Source: Enoplolaimus lenunculus (Eukaryota > Nematoda > Enoplea > Enoplida > Thoracostomopsidae). From it: DNA of 64,000 bases. Within the stretch, counting starts at the first letter, position 1, and each line of letters starts with the position of its first letter. A model generated the notes under the pieces. The model was given only the letters and a program-made list of their open reading frames with translations, did no database searches and had not been told where the DNA came from. The stretch spans positions 186,001 through 250,000 of the forward strand of contig JASANG010003332.1 of NCBI GenBank assembly GCA_030248215.1. The letters run 5' to 3'. The position numbers and the translations under genes were made by a program. Below, one piece after another: positions 46,439 to 57,910 of this stretch.

Positions 46439-46602
46439 TGTACGCAAAAATTGTATTTATTAGAAACCGTATCACACCCTTTCACCTTTTTACACTGACT
46501 GTATTAAAATTATAGTACTTTTCTGAGGTTTTGAATATGCAAAATAGCCACTGTTTTGCAATAACCAGAAATACCTCAATCCTGTTTTCCTTCTTCAGAA
46601 CA
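46439..46602 (-). repeat. 5' LTR of the BEL/Pao element
   Basis: 164 bp, identical by eye to 38613-38776. It is followed in element order by TGGTCCTTCGTCG, which could be a tRNA primer-binding site because it begins with TGG directly next to the LTR. The primer tRNA was not identified. Confidence 0.95.
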
Positions 46603-46607
46603 CTTGT

Positions 46608-47072
46608 TGTAGCCAGCGGCAATCATCAAAGGAATATGTATTGTGGATACGCAGGAAAGTTTGTGAAAGTTGAATTTTAGGCTAGAATTTGTTCAAAGTT
46701 TATATTAGCAGATTTTAGTCCTTTTTGGTAAGGAATAATATGAATATATTAAGTAGGGCCGTAACATGAGTTATGAGTATATATACCTATAAGCGTATAC
46801 CTAAGCTAAAGCAAAAATATTGGGGATGTGCCAATATAAAAATTTTGCCGAAGCCAATTTTTATTTTCCTGAAAAAATAAGACTAAAACATAAACTTACT
46901 GCAAAGTTGCTGCGAAAAATGGGTTTCCAGACTGATCTATGCATGTTCTGGAAGTAAAAACCAAAAAACAGCAATGAAGGAGTTTTGCAACCGAAATATG
47001 ACATTTTATGTAAAAGTTGAACCAGGGCTACCAGAGATAAATTTTTTACTTTCACTTAAAGGACATTATACT
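46608..47072. other. Intergenic DNA, nothing recognised
   Basis: AT-rich flank of the LTR element without credible coding or repeat structure. Confidence 0.4.
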
Positions 47073-47430
47073 CAGTGGCGGATCCATGGGGGGCACCGTG
47101 GCCCCCCAACAGCATCTCGACAAAAATTATATAGAGTGTCAATTGCTGTTCTACGAAATAAATTGAAATCCATAACAACTAATGTTAAAACATTTTCCGA
47201 AAATAGCAGGCAGTTCCAACTCATTCAAAACAGAAACGGATATTGTTGAAGCTGACTGTATTTTGCTCTTTCAAGACTGAATTGGCTTCCGAATCCGAGC
47301 GTTTAAATAATTGAACGAACGTAAGGAAGTCAATTTTATGGCAATAGTACGTGGTTTGTGTGTGGGTCAAAAATAAGTTTATTACCTCTGAAATTTTGGC
47401 CCCCCATTTTGAAACCTGTATCCGCCACTG
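47073..47430. mobile_element. hAT-type MITE (CAGTGGCGGATCC family)
   Basis: It begins CAGTGGCGGATCCATGGGGG and ends TGTATCCGCCACTG. A perfect 8-bp duplication ATTATACT lies on both sides (47065-47072 and 47431-47438). It shares its body with the shorter copy at 18045-18219. The perfect duplication suggests a fairly recent insertion. No coding capacity. Confidence 0.9.
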
Positions 47431-47438
47431 ATTATACT

Positions 47439-48336
47439 TCTAAACTTTGTTTTAACCAAACTACACAAATGATAATATCAGATATATCTCTCAAATTTCA
47501 AACGTTGTTTATTACACAAAATCAGTTTTGTGTTTACAGCGCGAAAGTACATCTATCACGCTAAAGTTTTGTTTTAACTGTATAGATTGGTTTACCTCGT
47601 GGTGACTACAGATTTGACTTTCAGTCAAATAGCTTGTTCATACGACGTTTGTTATTATCATTTATGTAATTTTAAATTTGTATTTTAACGGCACTCTCTG
47701 CGGTAAAGGAGGCATTTACCGTGAGTACTCAGCTAGGAGTTTCACGCTCGAGCTCGAGTACGCATTTGCGTCTTCTGAAGAGGCTGCACTGTTTATACGC
47801 GTAATAGTATAGCGTGACCGGATATCAGATTCTGTTTCTGGTGAAAACAGGTATCCGTTTCCATAAATATAGAAATAACGGAATTTCCAATTTTATGACT
47901 TGCCTGTACAAAATTTTCCTTCTAAAACAAAATAAAAACTGCTATTTCCGTGGGCGGATACCGGGGATAGTCTTTTAAAATTTCTCCCAACGGTGAAACA
48001 ATGTTCTCTATCGCTACTCTCACAAGTAGAAACTTTAACATGAAAATCAAGGTTACGTCTCTTTCTTCTTCATCTTTAAAATTTTCGATATAAGTTATTT
48101 TTACCTGCATTTGGTAAATTTATTAATACTAAAACATTAGCGTAAAACAGCATTTCCAAGTGATTTGACCATTATAAAAACGTTAAACCAGCTCGATTTT
48201 TGCCAAAAACAGAATTCGATTCATTCATATTTTGAAAAACTGTTTATTATCTTAAACAAAGAAACTTTTTCTTAAACCGAAGCCTGTGCGTAAGTGTCGC
48301 AAAAATCATACATAAGTCCAGAACAGATCCGGCAAG
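47439..48336. other. Intergenic DNA downstream of the innexin gene
   Basis: Contains the left end of a hAT-type MITE of the CCGTTTCC family near 47812-47890 (GCGTGACCGGATATCAG, GGTATCCGTTTCC). The rest is AT-rich and would include the innexin 3' UTR. Confidence 0.4.
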
Positions 48337-51300
48337 TCAAACAAACGTGAAATATCCATAGCTTTTCCTTCGTACAGCTGCTGCCGCCGCCGCTGCTGAG
48401 CTTCCACTGCGGCTGGCACGTGCCTTTTTTGCCGCAACCGAATCGACAAATCCGGCTTTTCCGCCAGCGGCCGTCGCACTATTAGCTCCAGTCCAGCCTT
48501 TGCTCGAACCGCCAGGTCCGCCAGACCCAACCATCATCCCAGGGATCGTTCCGGTGCCCAAAATATGTGCCGAGCCAATCATACCAGAGCCTGAACCGGA
48601 AATTCCCGCATCTCCAGCTTCTATTGGCGACCGACGTATAGCGTCAGTGAATCCGTGCCACAGTGCAATAATGAGGTCTGTTGCCATTATGTCTCCAGCA
48701 TGAGTGGCGATCATTCGTAAACAAAACGTTCCATCGACCCCGAGAAATTTTGACACAAATTTTCGCACCGATTGTCCGTCACTTATTGTATCAGACGCAC
48801 GCAAATATCGACGCACAAACTTTTCACGATTCGATGGAATCAACATGAGAAGTGTCCAATGTGCAAGGCTGAAATATATATAATATATATAATATGTCAA
48901 ACGGTTGGCAAAAAAATTGGGTCCGGGACTTTAAAAACCGAATTTTTCGTAAATTCAAATTTGGCATGGAATGATCAGGAGATGTCATCGAAAGCTAATG
49001 CGTGGATCGTGATAAACAAGACAGGCACGTTTTATGTAACTATAGCTTGAATCTAAAGACAGTTTTTGGGTTTCCTCTGACATCGAGCAACTCAATCGCT
49101 GAAACTTCGCGAGCAAAGCGAGCTTCAAGCCAAACGCACTTTTTGTGTTAACATGCTCGCATTCTCACATGGTCCCACGTTGCTTCAATTAGCGTCCTGT
49201 TCAAATGCCGAATATCAATAGAATCGAATTAACGCTTTGGCTTAATATTCTTGCTTTAGGCTACAACAATCAACGGCACTTACCTAAACAGTGTAATGGC
49301 AGTGACCAATGCGAACCAAAACCAAAGAAATAAGAAAATTTTTTCATTAAACATATTAATCATGAGCACACATTGTACAGTATGATGATGAACGTTTCCC
49401 ATCACACGAATTTCGAAGTCGCACATAGTGACGCGTGGGAACGAGCCTGACTCTCGCCATTCCCTACCTGACATTAAGTCGTACAGTATTTGAAAGCCGT
49501 ATAACAAATTTGATCCAGGGCCTCCTGACTGAGCGTCTGTGCCGCCGTCAGGCGTTTGGATGGCGGTGCCTGCTGGGCTGGAAGCAAGAAACGAGTTGAG
49601 TATGAGAATTTGGCCGAAACAATTTGCAGCATATGCGGATTTAATTAGCAGATACGTTGCGGTGACGTATGAACTCCAGTAGCGGCCACAGGCGAACACC
49701 AGTGCGGTGAGCGAGTCTTTGTGGCTACTGCCGACGTCTCGTTGCACCTAATACAGTGATTATTTTTGTATTTTTGGATTTAAAAATTACACACAATACA
49801 AATTGTTTGACACTCATGGAATACTGGCGAAAATTGAAGACATTTCAGACTTTTACGTCTGAAATTTAAAATTTTTTCGAAGTATGGTGCTGAAAATTTT
49901 TCGACTTAAACGTCAGAAATTTAATCAACTATTGATAAATTATATTTCTGAAATATAAGACAAATATGTCCGGAATATAGAGAAAAAATATCTGATATAA
50001 AAGTGTTTCAGACATATCAGTTTTAAAATTAAAGATTTGCAATGGAAACGGGCTACTCAAATTGTGAGCTAAAGGTCAACGAAAATTCCCTAATTTTACA
50101 ACCTAAGATAGTCGAAGACGTAAACTTAGGTTGCAGGAGCCTGAGCACAACCAGAAATATCCTTCAAAGTCCATTATTTATATACACTCTTAAGAATATA
50201 AGACAGAGCAGTTCGTTTACATACAGTAAAATTGTAAAATTTATTCTTGAATATATAGCAACTATTTCGTGGAAAGAAGAAAAGGCAGAAATTTTTTCTT
50301 ATTGATTGGAAGTAGTAATATTTTGAATACAAGAAATTTATGTTTTAGCCATTTCAGACCCAGGTCTCTGAGCTTTCAAAACTATTAATGTCTGAAATTG
50401 CGTATAATTAAATATTGAAAATTCAAAAAATAAGAGTCTTGAAATTTAAAGACAACTCTTTTCTGTGTAGGGTTACGTTACCTGTGTCCATGTTTTCATG
50501 AGAAACATTATGTTGTGTTTTTGCTACAGGTTTGCACAAAACCACAATGTAATATCGAACATTTATGAACTTCATTCATATATTAGCGTCAAATTAGAAG
50601 CATAGACGTTTCAAGTTGTGACAGCACAGGCACGCTAAATACAAAGTTCTGCTCGTCTATTGATTCTGCCGAATAAGTCTGTGATGCCAGTGATCAGATA
50701 TTTAACAACAAATTTTTCATGAATGCATACCTCTGCTCATGGTGTGGGTTCTGTAGTGACCCAAATAAAGGGGGTATTAAGAAAGAGTTCCCATTGTGAA
50801 TCGCAATCAATAGGAGTCCGTATCCCTGATAAGAGTCCGTAAGCAGATAGGTCCCTAAACCCTAAAGTCCATAAGTGTCAATCAATTATCCCTAGCTGTA
50901 GGGCCTAAATCACTCCAGGACCAAATAAAGTTGAGCTCGATCCTTTAAAGCGTGCTTATGCTTGAAAGTACATTCCTAAGTATAACCCTGCATCATGGGC
51001 TATTATCTTTTAATACAAGAGTAACGAAGGGCGGCGGAGAACGTATTAAAAATGAATAACAGTCCGTAACCGAATAACAGGGGGTACCGACTGGAGAAAT
51101 CAAATAAATATCAGTCCCACTCCATCCCTCTTGTTCGGGTCACTACAGCATGTTATACGCGATCAATTTTGCTTCAAGTTCTATTCGAAAGCTTATGATG
51201 AGGATCCACAAACTACTAACCTCGAGTGCGTCTACGACATGCCCAGCTATGGTTCTTACTGATGCATGACGTGAGTCAACATCCAGCAACCGGCTATCAA

Positions 51301-53085
51301 CAGCCATTTGAACTAAACTTTGAACGTCCACGCCTCAAAAATAAAGAAATATGATGTTTTAGCAGGAGCGAAATATCAATTTCGTAGCTTTAACCTATTT
51401 TTTCCAAATGATCTAAAATATTGGCAAGCTTGCAAGTTCGCAAAAAATTTTATTATGCATATCTTTTTGACATGAGCTAAGTAGCTATTGAAAAATCACC
51501 TTGTCGTTTAATCCAAATTATCTCTACCAAATCCATTGGCTGTCCACATTTGTTTTGCTATGATTTACAAGTGAGGTTTGAGAGTTTTCTAAGGAAGCCC
51601 AAAATTTCTCTATGGAGAGCTGATCGCCTTATCTTCCGCTGGCTACGGGCCTAATCTGTACTACGTTCTCCAGCAAATTTTGTGCTTACCTGCATGCCAG
51701 CTAAGTAGTGCTCTCCACAGTATACACGGCACATAAAACATTAACGCTTCAATTGCGAGGACAAAAGGCACCCATTGATAGTATCCAATTTGTCGCGCAT
51801 TACGAGCGGCGTATTCCGGCGGAATTGGGTCTGTCAACGGGACAAAATATGTATTTTGAACCCAACAATAGTTCTCTGTATACTGTTCCCATGCGTCTGT
51901 AAATTGAGCTGGTACCCAGCATTGAATTGGATATCCAACGTATTGTTTTGCGCTGAAATTAGAAAATAATAAAAAAGTTGAAATTCTGTTCAAGGATGGC
52001 TTCACTTTTTAATGTGTAATACTGTAGTTAGTCTTAGGTTTAGATTTACATGGCGGCGTAGCTCAGTGGTTTGAACAGCGCACGGGTGATCCGTACGTCG
52101 TGGCGTGCGTTCGAGCCCTACTGCATCCGCAGCAAAATTTTCGTTAAGGGCGCTATATCGTAGTTCTTAACTCTCAATGACTCTTAAAATTAAATTAGTT
52201 TCAACATTTCGTTCGGGACTTGGTTTGTATACTGGCCAGCATTTTCCTATACGCAAAACACGCTGTACTCGGTTTACTTACACGACTTCCATTCATAAAT
52301 ACTAGGTTTACAAATTTCGTTGCGGATGAAACAATCATATTGGTGTTAAGCAAGCATTTGTTAAGGTTATATTTGAGTCGAAAAGTTTACTTTGTATGTT
52401 TAAAGTTGTTGTAATTCTAAAACTGCAACCAAAGGGCAGTATTACCACAATGCTTGCTGGGTGCTATTTCAACTTCTTCTTACATAGAGTTGACTGGGAG
52501 GAACTTAGAGCAATCGGTATACGTGAAATAATACGCAATGCGTAACGTTTCACAGTTATATAACGTGTCTGTGCAGTGCAAAATCTTCACAAGACGTGCG
52601 AGTTCTCTTGTGCTCGTGCATCATACTCCTATATTGTTAGTTTTCACGATAAACGCCTCCCTCGTGGGCGGCGGTGATTAGGATCCAAGCTTGAAATTAG
52701 TTATTATACGTTAATAGTAAATATTCATGTGACAGAGGGGTTACCACAAAAAAATCTTTAATTGCGTAAATATATTTCGTCAACGATCGACCATCTCCTT
52801 CTCTAGACCCTATAAATGAAATTACCTGACAATAATAGCAAAAGCAAAAATAATAGCACTTGTATAATGATAATTAAGTTTATCAACAAAATCGTCATCT
52901 AAACGTGGATGAAGGCCTTTGAACACAGCAGCTAAATAGTACAACAGCATGCTTGATGGCAGTAGCTTTTTTTCTTTGTTCAAATATCGACGCGAATGCT
53001 TAACTTCGAAACCTCCGGCGGAACTCGGGTATACCGGAAGACGTGTAACGTGATTATATTTGTCATAATTACGTTCGTTGATATG
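48337..53085 (-). CDS. Innexin gap-junction channel protein (UNC-7/UNC-9-like)
   Basis: Five exons: 53085-52826, 51952-51690, 51333-51221, 49747-49284 and 48868-48337. Junctions are GT-AG with consistent phases, and they encode 543 residues. Innexins form six- or eight-subunit gap junctions and hemichannels in the plasma membrane. Visible: [20 protein letters not shown], then TM1, [18 protein letters not shown] with the first extracellular loop cysteines (QCW...[10 protein letters not shown]), the TM2 signature YYQWVPF, a cytoplasmic loop ([20 protein letters not shown]), TM3 at [11 protein letters not shown], second-loop cysteines ([12 protein letters not shown]), TM4 at LFLWFWF, and the [18 protein letters not shown] tail signature. 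A Gly/Ser- and Ala-rich tail ends GYFTFV, a possible PDZ ligand. If the first methionine is the one at 52950 the protein has 498 residues, but the frame continues upstream and probably joins the exon at 63.7 kb. Confidence 0.93.
50751..51148 (+). mobile_element. Full-length CTGTAGTGACCC-family element in an innexin intron
   Basis: 398 bp, from CTGTAGTGACCCAAATAAAG to TCTTGTTCGGGTCACTACAG. The ends are inverted repeats but the two arms are otherwise different: the left has AGTCCGTATCCCTGATAAG, the right has AGTAACGAAGGGCGGCGGAG and CAGTCCGTAACCGAATAACA. This copy defines left and right arms for the fragments elsewhere in the window. No target duplication is obvious and no coding is present. 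Confidence 0.8.
52052..52162 (+). repeat. Diverged tRNA-like SINE in an innexin intron
   Basis: It reads GGCGGCGTAGCTCAGTGGTT, a B-box-like GCGTTCGAGCCC and TGCATCCGCAGC, then AAAATTTTCGTTAAGGGCGC and TATATCGTA. It matches the reverse complement of the element at 20392-20522, including the 3' flank there. The tRNA fold is eroded. Confidence 0.6.
52471..52741. mobile_element. Old relative of the piggyBac-like MITE
   Basis: It shares with 4970-5232 the order TTCTTAC, AGTTG, CACAAGACGTG.GAG, CTCGTGC, ACGCCTCCC, AATATTCATGTGA.AGAGGG. The TTAA flanks and clear A and B boxes are lost. Lies in an innexin intron. Confidence 0.5.
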
Positions 53086-53477
53086 CTGAAACAAATATAT
53101 ATCAAGGTGCGACCAGATATCCGACTCTGCCTTCCTCTGCGGCAAAAAAATCGACATCAGGCTCCGGCATTTTAACTTGCCGGATGTTTTTTAAAAACTT
53201 CAAAAAATTGAAACGAACAATTGTGTTTATGCCAAGTACCATGGAACTGATTGACTTACTTTAACATGTTTGTTTCTGTGATACATGTAACGTAAATGTT
53301 TGCATGTATCCATGTACACTCACTATCATTATTGGGTTACAATAACGCTGGAAAACCAGATAAACATGACCAGTGATATTTGAGGAGCGCAAACTGTATA
53401 TATCTCAACATCTTCAGCGTAAAAGTACCTTTATAACTAAGCCTAAGCCTTGGCACAGATATTTCCTTAATTCTAGC

Positions 53478-53806
53478 CAGGGATGAGCGATCTGGATCAA
53501 TTTCTGGTCATCACCTAAAAAAACGTAAAATTTCAAAAGAATTTATTTCTAATGCTTTGTTCGTAGTTTTTTGTATTTTTTCATGACTTTTGTGTCTTTT
53601 TAGAGTATTTACCAATGCCAATAGTTGTTGCGTAACTATGAAAATTCATATATTCACAGGAAAATTTTATTCATCAGGCAGTACTTAAAACTATTAACTT
53701 CTACTTTTCACAGGTTTACCAGCAATTGTTGAAACCACAGAGACTCAAATAACCGAGACCACCGGCCAAATACCGAGATTTGCCGAATCCGAGATTCCCA
53801 TCCCTG
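53478..53806. mobile_element. hAT-type MITE (CAGGGATGAGCGATC ends)
   Basis: It begins CAGGGATGAGCGATCTGG and ends CGAGATTCCCATCCCTG. The flanks ATTCTAGC and ATCCTACC match at 6 of 8. The right arm repeats ACCGAGA/CCGAGATT. No coding. Confidence 0.6.
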
Positions 53807-53924
53807 ATCCTACCCACCTCTATTTTATAGTACCTAGGGAAACCTGAATGCCCCTTAAAAGTAACATGGGTCAAACAAATACGTATTGCAACTGAACGCA
53901 ACGTTACATAAGTATCCATAATAA

Positions 53925-54280
53925 CAGTCGTGAGTAGATAGAGTCCCTAAACCCTAATTAGAGACCAGAAATATCAATTAACTTTAATTGTGGTGCATAT
54001 ATGGCTCACGGACCAAATAAAGTCGAGTTAGAAACTGAAGCATACTTAACTTTTAAAAGTACATTCCTAAGTATATATAACCTTGCATTATCGCTCAAGC
54101 TTTTGATTCAAGACAAACAAGCGTTAATTCAGCGGTAGTTGCAATATCGGATATATATCAGTAACGAAGGGTGGCGGAGGGCTGATTTAAAAATGAATAG
54201 CAGTCCGTAACTAATAAGAATGGGCACCCTCTGGAAAGGTCCAATAAGTATCAGTCTCCGCTCTCTTATTCGGGTCACTA
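53925..54280 (+). repeat. 5'-truncated CTGTAGTGACCC-family copy
   Basis: It carries GATAGAGTCCCTAAACCCTA, GGACCAAATAAAGTCGAGTT, TATATATCAGTAACGAAGGG, CAGTCCGTAACTAATAAG and ACCCTCTGGAAAGGTCC, and ends TCTTATTCGGGTCACTA. The left terminus is missing. Confidence 0.75.
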
Positions 54281-54918
54281 CCGCAATCTATTGCATTTCT
54301 GCAGAAAAAAACGTTCGCAACCCGATGTTTGCAAGGGCCACAAAGAAGCAAAAAATCATATCGCTACTGTCCGCTTTTAATAGAAACAACTTTTTGCCAC
54401 TTACTCTGAATTCGTTTATTGGAAGAACGCAAAACTGTGCTACAACTCTGATACTTGTTAGAAATATTAAAATTCAACCATTTTGCAACATTCACATTAC
54501 ATATTTTTAAAACTGCTGAGAACGAACATTATATATATATAATAGCATATATACGTTTGGAAACTTCAACTAACCGAAACTTGAACTTGCCCAGGGTGGC
54601 ATCTCTTATTCCTCGTACATTTTTTCACGTGTATTAATTGCCAGTAAGTAACTTGATATGCGATTAAAAATGAGCAACAGTAAGGCACGTATACAAGGGG
54701 ATGAATAGAATGGATATATCTCGTCTTAAAACTTCAAGAAATATAACAAATAATACCTTACATTCCTTTTGGATTCAAGAAGTAAAAATATTTTCTGTAC
54801 AGAGCTCTGGTTTTGAACTTTATATCCTTATTGCGCCTTGGATATAGATTCATGGTGATGATTCGCTGCTTTGACACCTCGAAATTGAGACAGAGGAAAG
54901 TTTGATACATATATTTTT

Positions 54919-54922
<4 letters not shown>

Positions 54923-54952
<30 letters not shown>

Positions 54953-54960
54953 TGTATGTA
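54923..54960. repeat. TATG microsatellite
   Basis: About nine tandem TATG units followed by TACGTATATA. Simple repeat in the long innexin intron. Confidence 0.95.
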
Positions 54961-56764
54961 CGTATATATTTGTTCTCTTCCGGGTGTGGCAAACATCAAC
55001 TTCTGTAAGTTATGTTTTAATACAAGGTTTTACAGTAGTTGAAATATTTTGTCCTTATCTTTTATCCAACCGGGTCGCAGACGGTTCCATCCGTCTATAA
55101 CAGTTTTGGTTTAATCAGCAAAGTTTCATTTCCAATTGTAGGTAATACGCCAAACCCCCGCAAATGCCCACGCCTATTTCAGTTCTCACTACAGACCTGG
55201 TATATAGTCTTTCAGAAAGGCGAATCGCAAACAATACTTGAGCATACGTTTCCAAATAGATACATTATTAAATTGTAAATTTGGAAACAACTGCAACTGA
55301 CACGACACGTGTAGCAAATGCAAACATACATCGATCCCAATACTGTTTAGCGAAAAACTAATTATGTAGCAGAATATGTAATAGAACAATAGAATTGCCT
55401 AATTATTTCAAAGAGCAAATAGAAAACTCTAAGATTAGACACAGAAACAAAATCTTTCAGAGAACGATAAACAATATCAGGAGAGTCAATCTGCCAAACA
55501 GAATTTTTCAGCTTTATTTACCATTCAAAATTTCAAAACTGAAAGAAAATCATTGTCCGGTGTTATATTTCTAAAGCAATGGATTGTCTTAGTCGCTAAA
55601 GGACTCTTTCATCATATACACTGTCGAAATGATTATATATATCTGTAGACCTAAATTCAGGCTAAGATTTGCTTGTGAACCGTCGCTCTATCCGAATTTG
55701 CAACTAGAATTTAAAGTAGGTAATTTATACAATCCAAGCAAGGGTTTGCCAAATGTAAAGTTAAACACAACTTACAGTATTGATTAATAAACCTTATAGC
55801 AACTGAATGAAAATATAGACCTATTTGAAAGTGAAAAATTATCGATGTCCAACTATAATATTAAAATATTTCCAACTTATTCACAACTCTAAATTGTAAC
55901 ACAGCCGTCATTTGTCAGCTGCCGACAATGAGTTTGAACTGCCAGCAAAGTCTAATGCGTTTACATTTTCCTATAAAGTTTCGTTTCTACAATAGTATTC
56001 GTTTTCCTTCAAAGTACCCTGTGTTTCCGCCACACAACTTATCTTCGCTAAGGATTACGTCTACTAGGTTATAGTTTTCATTTTCGAAACCGGAAACATT
56101 AGTATAAATCACACATTAGTCGCTGGAGGATCCAAGAAATGATCGCCCGGACTATGACCCCAACAAGAATTACAACCAAAATTTTGTGTTGAGCGTAAGA
56201 ACTAAAATATGGTTTGGCTGTTCGCTCGCAAACTTTTTTAACATTAAATATTGTGTGCGCCCCCGATCGAAAATTTATATGCTGATTGAAATTTTACCAA
56301 GTTTTTCTATTTAGTTTCTAGTTAATCCGTGAGCTTTTCCGTAATACGCTATGTTCGGCTCACTTCAAAGGACGCTAGTCATTGAGTCTTTAAGCCGCAT
56401 TCTCAAATGTGTGTAGCGCCTATCGTCAGATTATCATTTGGAACCATATCATTTTCTTAATAGCATCTATCAACTATGAAAATGACGTTCTCAATATTTT
56501 AACACAGTAGTGAAACGAATCAAATACAAAAGTGTGCAGCATTTTGAGTTTAAATATTTTTTTTGTTTGGAAGATAGGTACTTGACTTTATCGCTAACTG
56601 GTGATAGGTGCTGACACATTTGAGAATTACGAGCACAAGCCTCTAATATAGCATTACTTTGCAGGAAATTTCTAACTTTTCGATTTCAGTGACTTGAACA
56701 CAGTACTGAATCTATCGCAAAATAGAAAAGTTTAATTTTTGACTTTTCCATAATTTTTTTGCCC
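54961..56764. other. Part of the long innexin intron, nothing recognised
   Basis: AT-rich. No repeats or exons that I can support. Confidence 0.35.
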
Positions 56765-57910
56765 TTATTGAGCGAAGCGAAACTACGAGCGAAGCTCGGA
56801 GTTTCGCGAAGCGTGTTATGTTTTGTACTTGGAAGTCGAAAGGTGGATGTCCGTCCGTCCGTCTGTCCGTCTGTCCGTCCGAAAAGAATGTCAGGAAGGG
56901 CTGAACCGATTTTGATAAACTTTATTTTGTTTGAAAGCCAATTATCCTGGGGTGTTAACCTCGCATTGGGGTTTTAAAATTTTAAGCCGTTTATTAGCTA
57001 CAGGCTAATTTGCATAATTAATTAAGCCTAAATTAGGACTTTCCACAATATTTCACTAATTATTACAGTTAGAAGCAATCTAATTTTAGCATTAAGGGGT
57101 TTTTTGGTGCGAGAAATCTGAGTAGACTGTATACAAACCTCCAAAACAAACGAATAATTGAGCAGTTAGCTAATAGATAATTTACGTATTAGCATAGTTT
57201 ATAAGCCTAAATTAGGACTTTTTACAATATTTCACTAATTATTAAGGTTAAAAGCAACATAATTTCAGCACTAAAGGGTGTTTAGGTGCGAGGAATTTGA
57301 ATAAATAGTTTACAAACCTACAAAACCGATAATTGAATAGTTAGCTAATATATTATTTGCATATTAGCTTAATTGACAAGACAAAATTAGGACTTTTTAA
57401 ATTATTTCAATAATTATTGCGGTTAACGGAAGGTTTTTTGGTGCGTGGAATCTAAATAAATTGTTTACAAACGTCTAAAATCGATAATTGAGTAGTTAGC
57501 TAATAGATAATTTGCATATAAGCAGAATTGATAAGCCTAAATTAGGCGTTTTTACAATGTTTCACTAATTATTAGAGTTACAAGCAATTTAATTTCAGCA
57601 ATAATGGGTTTTCGGGTGCGACGAATCTAAATTAATTGGCTACAAACCTTTAAAAGCGATTATTGAATAGTTGGCTAATAGATAATTTGAATATTTGCTT
57701 AATTGACGAGACAAAATTAGGAGTTGTTAAATTATTCCAATAATTATTAGGGTGGCGAGGGGTTTTTGGGTGCGAGGAATCTGAGAAATTTGCTTACAAA
57801 CCTCCAAAACCAATAAATGAATAGTTAGCTAATAACTAATTTGCATACTACCTTAATTGCTTACTTTGTGTTCGAGCTTCGCTCAATAAATGTAGTCCCA
57901 CTACGACTGG
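56765..57910. mobile_element. Helentron/HINE-like element, copy 2
   Basis: It begins TTATTGAGCGAAGCGAAAC with the palindrome CGAGCGAAGCTCGGAGTTTC, then a GTCC/GTCT-rich stretch (56848-56880), then about four internal units of 160-180 bp. It ends GAGCTTCGCTCAATAA, hairpin GTAGTCCCACTAC, then GACTGGT. The terminal GAGCGAAGC and GCTTCGCTC are inverted. It is more complete than copy 1, which lacks the GTCC stretch. No encoded protein. Confidence 0.6.

Larger units (their letters stand above)
38613..46602 (-). mobile_element. BEL/Pao LTR retrotransposon with an extra 3' reading frame
   Basis: An 8-kb element on the - strand, bounded by two direct 164-bp LTRs and a perfect 5-bp target duplication CTTGT (38608-38612 and 46603-46607). 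In element order it has the LTR, a TGG-starting primer-site-like stretch next to the LTR (near 46438), gag-pol with BEL/Pao domains, a short repetitive spacer, a 451-residue frame with SGNH-hydrolase-like motifs, a purine tract (rich in GAGGGGGAA, near 38777-38795) and the second LTR. The LTRs read as identical, so insertion is very recent. The element is near-complete but not fully whole, with about two breaks, both in pol. It lies between the FAM102-type and innexin genes. Confidence 0.95.

Noticed and set aside
53086-53157. Upstream extension of the innexin frame past 53085
   Set aside because: This stretch is the end of a hAT-type MITE (GGTGCGACCAGATATCCG), and a good TTTCAG acceptor lies at its border, so it is intron.
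54775-54890. Possible innexin exon on the - strand (VSKQRIITMNLYPRRNKDIK...)
   Set aside because: It has a pyrimidine-rich acceptor and a GTAAGG donor, but it would end in phase 2 while the next innexin exon needs phase 0. Kept out unless transcripts show it.
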